A program made the position numbers and the translations under genes. Under the pieces are notes generated by a model. That model saw nothing but the letters and a program-made list of their open reading frames with translations. It did no database searches and was not told where the DNA came from. DNA of 64,000 nt from Alistipes sp. (GTDB taxonomy: Bacteria; Bacteroidota; Bacteroidia; Bacteroidales; Rikenellaceae), in assembly GCA_017555905.1 (NCBI GenBank), contig JAFZFP010000008.1, positions 1-64,000 of the forward strand, in the 5' to 3' direction. Shown here one piece after another: positions 42,541 to 51,691 of this stretch; positions within the stretch are counted from its first letter, which is position 1, and every line of letters begins with the position of its first letter.

Positions 42541-44982
42541 CTACTTAGCGATAAGCTTCATCTTAGCTACATTATCAACGATGGTGAAGTAAACATCGTA
42601 AGTTCCTGTAGTCTCAACCAACATATCCTTACCGTTGAAGGCAAGCTCATACACCTCGCCTACCTTAGCGTTCTGGCCATCCTCTGCGTGACCGTAGCTG
42701 ATAGCCCAAGCACCATCAGCACGAATCTTGAACTTCTTGCCAGCCTCCAAAGCCAAGTCCTTAGCTACAACCCAGCCATCCTCAGCTGTCATTGCACTAT
42801 CACCCCAGCCATTGTGTTCGCCAGCAACGCCCCATGTGTGCTCACCAAGAACGATAGACTTGCTCTCGCCATCCATAGTGTATGACAAGTCGGCATTCAC
42901 TACGAAGTGGTGATCCTTATCCAAGACAACACCATTGATGTCGGCAGTCTGTGCAGTACCATTGTTGAAGATTACATTGATAGTCTTGCCAACAGCCTCT
43001 GCTGGTGCAGTCCATACATACTTGCCATCCTCCAATGTAAGAGCCTGGCCTGGCCAATTACCACCAGAGTAGTTAGCATCGCTATCCCAAGCCCAGATAT
43101 TACAGTTCTCCCAACCAGGAGCTGTTACATCGACTGTAAGTTTAATCTCTGATGGGGTTGGAGCCTCGCCATCGATAGTGTATGACAAGTCGGCGTTCAA
43201 AACGAATGTGTGATCCTTGTCCATTACTACGCCAGTGATATCAGCAGTCTGGCTAGTACCATTATTGAAGATTACGCTAATAGTCTTGCCTGTAACCTCT
43301 GCTGGTGCAGTCCATACATACTTGCCATCCTCCAATGTAAGAGCCTGGCCTGGCCAGTTACCACCAGAGTAGTTAGCAGCGCTATCCCAAGCCCAGATAT
43401 TACAGTTCTCCCAACCTGTAGCAGTTACATCAACATACAACTTATAGCTCTTCAAGGTAATATCGCTTGGAACCTGACCCTCGGTCATAACCCATACCTT
43501 CTCCTCTGCGAGGCTAAAGTAAATATCATATGTACCATCAGCAGGCACCATCATATTGCATGAACCACCGCTGGTGATTACTGCGAAACCTACGTTGAGC
43601 TCTACAACACCCGCAGTCTCCAAACCGTAGTTCTTAGCATCGTTCCACTCGTCGTTGAAACGAATCTTAAACTCATCAGTAGTAGTCAAAGCAACAGCAC
43701 GACGAACGTAGAGGTCAGCACCAACCTCGTCCATATAGAAGTCAGGCTTCTCACCCCAACCAGTGATTGTACCTACAAGGCCCCAACGGTTAGGCTCCTT
43801 CTCTGCTGGAGTCTCTGGATTCTCAGGAGTCTCAGGAGTCTCAGGGGTCTGACCACCTACTGGCTCTGTCTGGCCATACATATCTGCGTTCAACTCATAC
43901 TTCATCTCTGCAGAGTTAGACAAGTAGAGGTAAACACGATAGTTACCAGCCTCAGCGCAATTGAGGTTATCACCCTCCTCACCGAAGGCACCACCGCCCC
44001 AGTTCTTAGTCCAAGAACCATCAGTACGGAACTTAAACTCACCTGAGAAGTTCTCGATATCAACCCAGAAGCGACGCTTAGCAGCATTGAACTCCATCAC
44101 CTTATCCTGACCATCAGCCCAGTTAGTGAATGCGCCAACAACACCAACCTGGTCGAATGAGTAGTTGTGCTTCAACTCGCCTGAGTTAGTATCCATTGAG
44201 AAGTGGTAGAAACGCTTAGCGGTGTAAGCAGTGATGTTACCGCCACCACTTGAGAGCAATGTAAGGCTTGCAGCCTCTGGATCTACAGTGTCGCCATCCT
44301 GGCCCCACTCGCCATTGTTCCAACCATTGCCATCACCATCCTCATCAGGATTAGTAAACTTCCACTGACGAGCAGTGTCGTTAGAAGCACCGAAGTCAGC
44401 AATACCCTCATAGACACCTTTGCCCTCGAAGTCGTAAAGAACCTCGAAGCGTGTGAAACCACCAAGTGGATCCCAACCCTGGTAAGAACCTGGCATTGAA
44501 ATCATAGGATAAACCTTCTCAGCAGATGTAGGAGTGATGCTTACAGTAAATGCGTTAGACTCCACGCGCTGGTTACCTACCGCAGCAACGATATAGAGTT
44601 CTACGTCGGCTGCAATCTCAGGAACAAGACCCAAACCGCCATCCTTAACAGCAAGAGCCATAGCAGAGTTGATAGCCTCATAAGTAACCTCCATTGTCAA
44701 GTCACCAGTAGAGCTGATAAGAACCTCGTTACCTGCATTTCTGGCTGCCAAAGAGTAGCTTACAACTACCTGAGCGCCAAAATCGGCCTTACTCCACGCG
44801 AAAGAAACCTTCTCGCCCATATTCTTTGAGGTGATAACAATCTCCTCGAAGCCCAAATCCTCAAGAACAGGTGCTGTCACCTGATCCAAAGGCAATATCT
44901 GGACCTGCTCCAAATCGGTGGTACAAGCTGCTGAGAGCGATACCACAGCGATAAGAGACATTATATACTTTAAAAATTTCAT
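42541..44982 (-). CDS. SusE/SusF-like multi-domain starch-binding lipoprotein
   Basis: Outer-surface starch-binding protein of 813 residues, about twice the size of SusE or SusF. Lipobox SAAC (Cys20) followed by TTDLE, a likely surface-export signal. A SusE-type N-terminal domain (about 25-150) comes first, then two binding modules (about 165-385, with SYQGWDPLGG and VVGAFTNWADG), a Pro/Glu/Thr linker (about 392-408), a module starting WGLVGTITGWGEKPDFY, two nearly identical CBM26-like modules (about 514-605 and 614-705) and a final module (WGVAGEHNGWGDS). Tryptophans recur as in starch-binding sites. It follows susD by 38 bp. Confidence 0.88.
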   Translation of the reverse strand: MKFLKYIMSLIAVVSLSAACTTDLEQVQILPLDQVTAPVLEDLGFEEIVITSKNMGEKVSFAWSKADFGAQVVVSYSLAARNAGNEVLISSTGDLTMEVTYEAINSAMALAVKDGGLGLVPEIAADVELYIVAAVGNQRVESNAFTVSITPTSAEKVYPMISMPGSYQGWDPLGGFTRFEVLYDFEGKGVYEGIADFGASNDTARQWKFTNPDEDGDGNGWNNGEWGQDGDTVDPEAASLTLLSSGGGNITAYTAKRFYHFSMDTNSGELKHNYSFDQVGVVGAFTNWADGQDKVMEFNAAKRRFWVDIENFSGEFKFRTDGSWTKNWGGGAFGEEGDNLNCAEAGNYRVYLYLSNSAEMKYELNADMYGQTEPVGGQTPETPETPENPETPAEKEPNRWGLVGTITGWGEKPDFYMDEVGADLYVRRAVALTTTDEFKIRFNDEWNDAKNYGLETAGVVELNVGFAVITSGGSCNMMVPADGTYDIYFSLAEEKVWVMTEGQVPSDITLKSYKLYVDVTATGWENCNIWAWDSAANYSGGNWPGQALTLEDGKYVWTAPAEVTGKTISVIFNNGTSQTADITGVVMDKDHTFVLNADLSYTIDGEAPTPSEIKLTVDVTAPGWENCNIWAWDSDANYSGGNWPGQALTLEDGKYVWTAPAEAVGKTINVIFNNGTAQTADINGVVLDKDHHFVVNADLSYTMDGESKSIVLGEHTWGVAGEHNGWGDSAMTAEDGWVVAKDLALEAGKKFKIRADGAWAISYGHAEDGQNAKVGEVYELAFNGKDMLVETTGTYDVYFTIVDNVAKMKLIAK
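42868..43441 (-). repeat. Tandem duplication of a CBM26-like module (300-bp period)
   Basis: Two copies of about 274 bp (42868-43141 and 43168-43441) are offset by exactly 300 bp. Long stretches are identical at the DNA level, such as the part coding for NYSGGNWPGQALTLEDGKYV, with mainly third-position and few amino-acid differences, so the duplication is recent or kept similar by recombination. Confidence 0.9.
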
Positions 44983-45020
44983 AAACTTTCTGTCTTTAAA
45001 ATTCTACATTTACACCTCTA

Positions 45021-46763
45021 TTAATAGCCTACAGGGTTGTTCAAACCTGGGTTAGCCTTAATCTGTGATGCTGGGATAGCAAAGAGCTTCTTATAGTCAG
45101 CGAATGCCTGACCAAGAACTGCCTCTTCGCCGCCCTTGAATGGCCACAAGTACTCAGCAGATGTGAACAAGCCATAGCGGATAAGGTCGGTACGACGGTG
45201 ACCCTCCCACAAGAGCTCACGTGCGCGCTCAGCAACGAACCAGTCACGAGCCTCGTTGTCCCAAGAGCCCAACTTATCGAAGCCATAGTCTACACCTGCA
45301 CGCTCTGCCAACTGAGCCATATACTGCTGTGCAGGAGCACCGCTACCCAAACGCAAGCAAGCCTCAGCATAGATCAAGTAGATCTCACCCAAACGAATCA
45401 TTGGGAAGTCGATGTTAGTAGACTTATCAGGGTTCTGAGTACGAAGCCAGTACTCACGACCATCCTCTGTAGATGGGATGTTGTTGTACTTGTAGCAACC
45501 CCAACCATCATAGAAGGTGTTAGTAAGTGTTGTAAATGTACCACCAGAACGCTTCTCAGTAGTGAAGATGTTAGCACCACGCTTATCTGCGATAGTGTAA
45601 GTACCATTAGCCCAATCTACGTCTGTTGGGTTATAGAACTTATTGATGAACTGCTCGTGGATATGCAAACCATTCCAACCGTTACCAGTACCGATACGCG
45701 AAATCTTAACCTTCAATGGGTTACCTTTGTCGTCCTTCTGAACCTCGCCATCTTTAACCCAATCCTCGTCAGTTTCAGTCTCCTTATCCTCAGCACCGAT
45801 AGCAGCGCAAGTGAGGTAGGTACCACCACCCCAAGACTGTGCCTTATCCTGATCGTAAGAGACAGCATACAAGAACTCGTTGTAAGCATCAGCGTTCTCG
45901 CCGTTGTCGCCACGGAACAAGTGCTCGTAGTTAGAGCAGAGTGAGTAGCCCAAACCGAAGATACGCTCGCAAGTAGACTTAGCCTTATCGTAAGCAGCCT
46001 CACCGCTATAAACCTCTGCATTGAGGTATACACGTGCCAAAAGACCAAGAACAGAGCCCTTGTCAGCACGTGGACGGTTAGACTTAGCAACTGGCATTGC
46101 AGAGGCATCTGCAGCCAAATCCTCCAACTCGCTTACTACGAAGTTATAGATGCTCTTGCTTGATGCCTGCGTTGGAGCCTCAGCACCAAATGGAGAGTCC
46201 TCTGTAGTGAAAGGAACAGCACCGAAGATATCCATAGCCATCCAGTAGAAGTAAGCGCGCAAGAAACGAGCCTCAGCACGGAAACCATCGATCTTAGCAG
46301 CAAGCGCAGCGTCTACACCACGGTCGGACAACTTCTCAGGAGCAGTCTGACGCAAATACTCGTTTACATAAGAGATACCCTGCAAGGTACGAACAAAGAC
46401 ACCATAGACCATATCGTTCTCGGCATCTGTCCAAGTGTTAGAGTTGATAGCCATAGCCCAAGTATCACCCCAAGCACACTTACAAGCGTCGGTAGATACC
46501 TCGTTACAAGTCCAGAAACAACGAATCAACTCAGATGCACCACCATCACTTACCAACAAGTCGGTGGTGTCGTTAGAAGTAAAGTTAAAGTAAAGCTTAG
46601 CAAGGCCCTGTACATAAGCCTGCTCGCTTGTGCCGTATGCGGTCTCCGACGTAGTATCCCAATCGTTCATCGGAAGTGTCTCAAGATCGTTGATACACGA
46701 AGTGAGAGTAAACAACGCACCAGCTATTGCAGCAACAATATATTTTGCTTTCATTGTCGTCAT
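45021..46763 (-). CDS. susD: RagB/SusD-family glycan-binding lipoprotein
   Basis: Outer-membrane lipoprotein that forms the lid on the SusC channel and binds the glycan. Lipobox LTSC followed by INDLE, the acidic surface signal. The N-terminal ETLPMNDWDTTSE and the helix-rich middle (FRAEARFLRAYFYWMAMDIFG) are SusD hallmarks; the end has REAR-like GHRRTDLIRYG and a final NPGLNNPVGY. Length 580 is normal. Met at 46754 (3 codons later) is an equally good start and places the signal peptide better. It lies 11 bp after susC. Confidence 0.95.
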   Translation of the reverse strand: MTTMKAKYIVAAIAGALFTLTSCINDLETLPMNDWDTTSETAYGTSEQAYVQGLAKLYFNFTSNDTTDLLVSDGGASELIRCFWTCNEVSTDACKCAWGDTWAMAINSNTWTDAENDMVYGVFVRTLQGISYVNEYLRQTAPEKLSDRGVDAALAAKIDGFRAEARFLRAYFYWMAMDIFGAVPFTTEDSPFGAEAPTQASSKSIYNFVVSELEDLAADASAMPVAKSNRPRADKGSVLGLLARVYLNAEVYSGEAAYDKAKSTCERIFGLGYSLCSNYEHLFRGDNGENADAYNEFLYAVSYDQDKAQSWGGGTYLTCAAIGAEDKETETDEDWVKDGEVQKDDKGNPLKVKISRIGTGNGWNGLHIHEQFINKFYNPTDVDWANGTYTIADKRGANIFTTEKRSGGTFTTLTNTFYDGWGCYKYNNIPSTEDGREYWLRTQNPDKSTNIDFPMIRLGEIYLIYAEACLRLGSGAPAQQYMAQLAERAGVDYGFDKLGSWDNEARDWFVAERARELLWEGHRRTDLIRYGLFTSAEYLWPFKGGEEAVLGQAFADYKKLFAIPASQIKANPGLNNPVGY

Positions 46764-46774
46764 TGTTTAATTGA

Positions 46775-49700
46775 TTAGAAATTAAGATTTACTCGGAGTG
46801 AGTAGATACGTGGACGTGGCCAGATTGTGCCATCGATACCAGTTACGCCTGAAACCTCAGGATCTACACCACTATACTTGGTGATAACGAATACGTTCTG
46901 AACACCTGCTGCTACGCGAATGTTAAGATCGGTATTGCCAACCTTCTCGAAGGTGTAACCAAGGTTGATATCATCCATACGGAAGAATGAAGCATCCTCA
47001 AGGTAGAGATCAGAGTAATCCTGCTCAGAGATACCTGTTGCGGTCCAACCTGTACGAAGAACTGTAGTAGCGAAGTTAGACAAACCACCACGAGTATCGA
47101 ATGCTGAAGATGCGTGAGCCGCGAAGTAACTATTGAATGCGTAGTTACCTACAGAACCGTGGCCGTTGAAGCCGAAGTCCCAATTCTTGTAACTGAGTTT
47201 GAGGTTCAAACCGTAGAAGAAGTCTGGGGCTGGGCTCTTACCAGTGTTGTAACGGTCACCCTGGTCGAGTTGGCCATTCTTGTTGCGATCAACGAATGCG
47301 TTCTGGATTGGGTTGCCATCAGCATCGTAAACCTGCTGGAAGGTGTAGAATGTGTAAGGAGCAGAGCCTACAGTATGCATCTGAAGGTCCGCACCACCTG
47401 TACGACCTGTACCTGGTGAACTTGTGTAGATAGCGTAGTTAGGATCGTTGATATTGTTCAACTTTGTGAAGTAAGTATCCTGGAAAGTACCGTTGAAGCC
47501 AATACGCAAACTCCAATCTGCTGTACGGATAGGATTAACGTCTACAGAGAACTCAACACCCTCGTTACGCATAGAACCTACGTTAGTCATAAGGTTGGTA
47601 CCGAAGTTAGCACCCATAGGAGTAGTAACCCAGTTGAGGAGATCCTTAGTGTCGCGACGATAAACATCAACACTTGCATTTACCAAACCATCCCAAAGAC
47701 CGAAGTCTACACCAACATTATAAGTAGTAGTAGTCTCCCACTTGATGTTAGGGTTGTAAGCCTTTGGAGAGAGCAAGTGGCTATAGCCTGCATCACCCAT
47801 GTTTGCCATGTGGCTCATATCGTTTGAAGATACAGAGTAGCGAGCGAGGTACTGGTAGTTACCAATCTCCTGCTGACCTGTCTGACCATAACCCAAACGA
47901 ACCTTCAATGTAGAAACTACATCAACATCCTTCAAGAATGACTCATTCTTAGCATTCCAAGCAAACGCTGCTGATGGGAAGTAACCCCAGCGGTTATCCT
48001 TAGAGAACTTTGAAGAACCATCGGCACGAAGAGTGAATGTGAACAAGTAGCGTGAGTCGTAAGAGTAGTTGATACGACCGTAGAATGATACGAGGAAACT
48101 CTCCTCCTGGCTCAAAGCACCAGTACTCTTCTCATACTGCTGGAGAGTCTCGTTGTAGTAAGTTACGCTGCGGTCTGCACCGTAGAAGTGCTGCCAAGAG
48201 TAACCCAACATAGCGTCGAGATTGTGCTTGCCCCAAGTCTCGTTGTAGTTACCGTAGAAGTCGAGTACCTGGTTGCGACGAAGCCAATTCTTCTTGGTGT
48301 GCATACCCCAACCCTTAGCATCGCCATCCTTCCAAGCCTGGATAGAGCCTGGACGAACACCGTCATACTCGTAAGTCTTTGACCAGTCCAAACCGAGGTT
48401 AAGGTTGAAGCGCAAAGCCTCCAAGCCGTGTACCTTGTAGTCCAAAGCGAGGTTGCCCAAAGTACGCCAAGTCTCAGCATACTTCTCCTTGTCGTAAAGC
48501 ATAGAGAGTGGGTTCTCTGCTGCAAGACCAAGTGGAGAGAAGGCCTGACCACGGCCAGTACCTACGTTGTAGTAACCGTTAGTGGTGCTTGTATCGATAG
48601 TACCATCCTCGTTGTACCAGTATGGATCAACAGTTGGGTTGTAGAACGCTGCTGTACCAACAACGCCACCATCTGCATAGTTCTGGTGAGTGTAAACACC
48701 CTTAGCGTTGAGTGCTACGGTGAGGTGCTCCTTGAAGAACTTTGGAGAGAGGCTAACGTCGAGAGTAGCACGGTCGAAGTTAGATGTCTGCAAAGTACCC
48801 TGCTGGCCTGTGTAACCCAAAGATGCACGGTATGGCAAGATGTTCTCGTAGTTGCCATAAACGCTTGCATTGTGGTCGTGAGAGAGACCAGTGCGGAAGA
48901 TGAGGCTCTGCCAATCGGTGTTTGCATCGCCCATATACTTAGTAGCATCAGCCAAAGAAGCAGTACCAGCGAAGGTAGTAGTAATGTAGTCACGGAACTG
49001 CTCAGGGCTCATAACTGGCATTGTGTCAGAGTTAGTTGATACGCTGAAAGAACCGTTGTACGATACATTAACCTTGTTACCCTTACCCTTCTTAGTGGTG
49101 ATGATGATGACACCGTTAGATGCACGTGAACCGTAGATAGCGGCTGCAGAAGCATCCTTCAATACGGTGAACGACTCGATATCGTTAGGGTTTACCAATG
49201 ACAATGGGTTAGACATACCTGAACCAGCATCGCTTGCTACAGGCACGCCGTCAATAACGATAAGTGGATCGTTAGATGCGTTCAAAGATGCAGCACCACG
49301 GATACGGATAGTAGAGCCTGAGTTAGGACCACCATCACCAGGGATAATCTGCAAACCTGGAACCTTACCCTGCATCATATCCTGTGTAGATACGACAGCA
49401 CCACGGTTAAGCTCCTCAGCCTTGATGGCTACAACAGAACCTGTGAGGTCATCCTTCTTTACCGTACCATAACCGATGACAACAACGTCATCAATCATAG
49501 CAGAGTCGTCCTCGAGGACTACGTACTGCAACTCGGTAGATGATGCAGCAAGACTCTTTGTTACATAGCCGATAAAGCTAATCTGCACGATAGACTGCTC
49601 GCCCTGTACATAGAGTACGAACTGTCCATTAACGTCGGTGGTGATACCGTTTGTCGTGCCCTGCTCTACTACAGAGGCTCCGATAACCGGCGTTCCGGTA

Positions 49701-49813
49701 GAATCAACTACCACACCTTTAACCTCGTATTTACCCGATTGAGCAAACACTTGGGCGGGAATTGCCATCGCTAAGAGGGCCAAACCCAAACACATAGTTA
49801 AGAATTTTCTCAT
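46775..49813 (-). CDS. susC: SusC/RagA-family TonB-dependent outer-membrane transporter
   Basis: Outer-membrane channel for maltooligosaccharide or similar glycans, energised by TonB. Signal peptide about 1-25; a carboxypeptidase-D-like regulatory domain (about 28-110, VKGVVVDSTGTPVIGASVVEQGT); plug domain with VVIGYGTVKKDDLTGSV and GSRASNGVIIITTKKGK; a 22-strand barrel ending in aromatic YSLRVNLNF. The 1012 residues are normal for the family. It follows the MFS gene after 80 bp of AT-rich sequence and precedes susD. Confidence 0.97.
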   Translation of the reverse strand: MRKFLTMCLGLALLAMAIPAQVFAQSGKYEVKGVVVDSTGTPVIGASVVEQGTTNGITTDVNGQFVLYVQGEQSIVQISFIGYVTKSLAASSTELQYVVLEDDSAMIDDVVVIGYGTVKKDDLTGSVVAIKAEELNRGAVVSTQDMMQGKVPGLQIIPGDGGPNSGSTIRIRGAASLNASNDPLIVIDGVPVASDAGSGMSNPLSLVNPNDIESFTVLKDASAAAIYGSRASNGVIIITTKKGKGNKVNVSYNGSFSVSTNSDTMPVMSPEQFRDYITTTFAGTASLADATKYMGDANTDWQSLIFRTGLSHDHNASVYGNYENILPYRASLGYTGQQGTLQTSNFDRATLDVSLSPKFFKEHLTVALNAKGVYTHQNYADGGVVGTAAFYNPTVDPYWYNEDGTIDTSTTNGYYNVGTGRGQAFSPLGLAAENPLSMLYDKEKYAETWRTLGNLALDYKVHGLEALRFNLNLGLDWSKTYEYDGVRPGSIQAWKDGDAKGWGMHTKKNWLRRNQVLDFYGNYNETWGKHNLDAMLGYSWQHFYGADRSVTYYNETLQQYEKSTGALSQEESFLVSFYGRINYSYDSRYLFTFTLRADGSSKFSKDNRWGYFPSAAFAWNAKNESFLKDVDVVSTLKVRLGYGQTGQQEIGNYQYLARYSVSSNDMSHMANMGDAGYSHLLSPKAYNPNIKWETTTTYNVGVDFGLWDGLVNASVDVYRRDTKDLLNWVTTPMGANFGTNLMTNVGSMRNEGVEFSVDVNPIRTADWSLRIGFNGTFQDTYFTKLNNINDPNYAIYTSSPGTGRTGGADLQMHTVGSAPYTFYTFQQVYDADGNPIQNAFVDRNKNGQLDQGDRYNTGKSPAPDFFYGLNLKLSYKNWDFGFNGHGSVGNYAFNSYFAAHASSAFDTRGGLSNFATTVLRTGWTATGISEQDYSDLYLEDASFFRMDDINLGYTFEKVGNTDLNIRVAAGVQNVFVITKYSGVDPEVSGVTGIDGTIWPRPRIYSLRVNLNF

Positions 49814-49893
49814 AGTGTTTTAGTGTTAGTTAATAAAGTTAATTGATTAATTGAATTGATTGTATATCGATTTTCGATTTTCAACACAATACC

Positions 49894-51228
49894 CTACTCG
49901 CGCTTAGTAGAGATGCCGAATACTGCAACAGCACCAAACAACAAGGCAACACCCGCTACCACAAGCATAGCGATCTGGCCAGTCTGAACACCATTGACAA
50001 CCTCGCCACCTACAACGCCAAGGATGAGACCTCCGACCAACGATGCAACAATCTGAGGCAAACAGATGGTGCAGTTGAATAGACCGAGGTATGAGCCCAT
50101 AGCCTTACCCGAGAGCGAGTTGGTGAGCAACGCGAATGGCATAGCAAGCATCGCTGCCCAAGCACAACCGATGAGCAAGAACGATACGAAGAGCATATAC
50201 TGGTCGTGGATGAAGTAGGTAGAGATGAAACCGATGGCACCAAGCACCAAACTTGAAGCATAGGCCATCTTAACACGCTTGAACATTGGCAACACCATAG
50301 CCCAGAGGATTGAGCCTACGGCCTGAACAGCGAACAACACGCCAGTCCAGTCACCCGCAGCCTGATACTCTGCCGAAGAGGTGTTGATAGTATTCCAAAT
50401 AGAGATGTTCTCAGCGATACCTCCAGTGGTATAGGTCCACATAAAGAGGAACGCAAACCACGAGAAGAACTGAACAAGACCAATCTGCCAGAATGCCTTA
50501 GGCGCCTTAACCAAGAGGGTCAAGAGGTTCTCCTTAGGCTCAGACTCGCTCTCAGTCTTGATATTGTTGTACTTTGCGTACTCCTCAGGATTCCACTCCT
50601 TAACCTTTGCACCTGTGTAGAGAACACAGAGGATAAGGATGATGGCACCAGCGTAGAACGACCAAGTCACCGAGTCTGGCACAACGCCCTCTGGTGCTAC
50701 GCTCTGAACGCCAATCCAAGTGAAGAAGTATGGGAAGAGGAAGCCAATCAACGAGCCAGCGTTACACAAGAGGCTCTGGATTGAGTAGGCCTTAGTCTTC
50801 TGCTCCTCATTAACCATATCGCCAACCATCATCTTGAATGGCTGCATCGCCATATTGATTGATGTGTCGAGCAACATCAACATAATAGCACCGAAGGCCA
50901 ACGCTGCCTTTACGGTCATATGGAAACTACCCGCATTTGGCAACAACGCCATTACGACGATTGCCACGAGGGCTCCAACATAGAGATAGGGCTTACGACG
51001 GCCCCACTTACACCAAGTCTTGTCGCTCATCGCTCCCACGATAGGCTGAACGATCATACCCATCAATGGAGGCAAGACCCAGAAGAAACTCAACGTGTGG
51101 GGATCAGCACCCAACGTCGCGAAGATACGGCTGATGTTAGCACTCTGCAACGCATAAGCGATCTGCACGCCGAAGAATCCAAAACTGAGATTCCACATCT
51201 GCCAGAATGAAAGTGTAGGTTTTTGCAT
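49894..51228 (-). CDS. MFS sugar transporter, SLC45/GPH-like (maltose/maltodextrin type)
   Basis: Inner-membrane carrier of 444 residues with 12 hydrophobic segments. WNLSFGFFGVQIAYALQSAN at the start and the loop DKTWCKWGRRKPYLYVG match the glycoside/SLC45-type major facilitator proteins that import disaccharides such as maltose or sucrose. It is the first gene of the starch locus, so it probably brings the products of the periplasmic amylases into the cytosol, where the cytoplasmic GH13 would act. A perfect 20-bp palindrome lies 50 bp before its start. Confidence 0.87.
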   Translation of the reverse strand: MQKPTLSFWQMWNLSFGFFGVQIAYALQSANISRIFATLGADPHTLSFFWVLPPLMGMIVQPIVGAMSDKTWCKWGRRKPYLYVGALVAIVVMALLPNAGSFHMTVKAALAFGAIMLMLLDTSINMAMQPFKMMVGDMVNEEQKTKAYSIQSLLCNAGSLIGFLFPYFFTWIGVQSVAPEGVVPDSVTWSFYAGAIILILCVLYTGAKVKEWNPEEYAKYNNIKTESESEPKENLLTLLVKAPKAFWQIGLVQFFSWFAFLFMWTYTTGGIAENISIWNTINTSSAEYQAAGDWTGVLFAVQAVGSILWAMVLPMFKRVKMAYASSLVLGAIGFISTYFIHDQYMLFVSFLLIGCAWAAMLAMPFALLTNSLSGKAMGSYLGLFNCTICLPQIVASLVGGLILGVVGGEVVNGVQTGQIAMLVVAGVALLFGAVAVFGISTKRE

Positions 51229-51277
51229 AAAAATTTATTTTGTTTGTAGTTTGTTCGTTTCCCCGAGGCGGAGAGGT

Positions 51278-51297
51278 ATATTAAAATATTTTAATAT
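51278..51297. promoter_or_regulatory. Perfect 20-bp palindrome, possible operator of the starch operon
   Basis: Both halves (ATATTAAAAT and its complement) match perfectly. It lies between the candidate starch-operon promoter and the MFS start codon, in the predicted leader. It is fully AT, so chance is more likely than for a mixed sequence. Confidence 0.5.
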
Positions 51298-51316
51298 CTC
51301 CACACTCTCTACACTA

Positions 51317-51348
51317 CAAATTTTAAAAAAATTAGCGAGACTTCCAAA
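51317..51348 (-). promoter_or_regulatory. Candidate promoter of the starch operon
   Basis: Reverse-strand TTTG (51345-51348), 19 bases, then TAAAATTTG (51317-51325), one base longer than the TAnnTTTG consensus. No better match exists in the leader, so an activator may be needed. Confidence 0.4.
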
Positions 51349-51654
51349 TAAAAGCAACCAAATTGAACGATTATCGAGATGAATTGCAGAATGTGGCTAC
51401 CGAACGGTAATTTCCGCCCTTTACAATAAAGGTTGTGTTATTAGCCTAACACTCCATTGCAGGGTTATATAGTCCCCTTTGACTATGTCAATAGACTCTC
51501 ATCTGCGAAGAAAATATGCACACTTTTTTAGTCTTTTTCACAACCTCCCAATAGCCAAAACAGGTGGATAAACACCCAATTTACAACCCCATTCACACCA
51601 CCTTATCCCCCGACTTAGCGAGCCAAGTAGAGAGCAACTATCAGCGGATAAAAT
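51349..51654. other. Regulatory gap between starch operon and two-component system
   Basis: About 300 bp between divergent genes, without a credible gene. It holds short imperfect repeats but nothing I can name. It is the likely place for activator sites for one or both sides. Confidence 0.5.
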
Positions 51655-51685
51655 TTTGGAATTATAGTTTTTATTTTTAATTTTG
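51655..51685 (+). promoter_or_regulatory. Promoter of the two-component system
   Basis: TTTG (51655-51658), 19 bases, TAATTTTG (51678-51685). The ATG at 51692 lies only 6 bases beyond the -7 box, so transcription may begin at or beside the start codon. Confidence 0.72.
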
Positions 51686-51691
51686 CAAAAT

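Noticed and set aside
45198-45944. Rightward open frame of 248 codons
   Set aside because: Antisense to susD; composition typical of a shadow frame.
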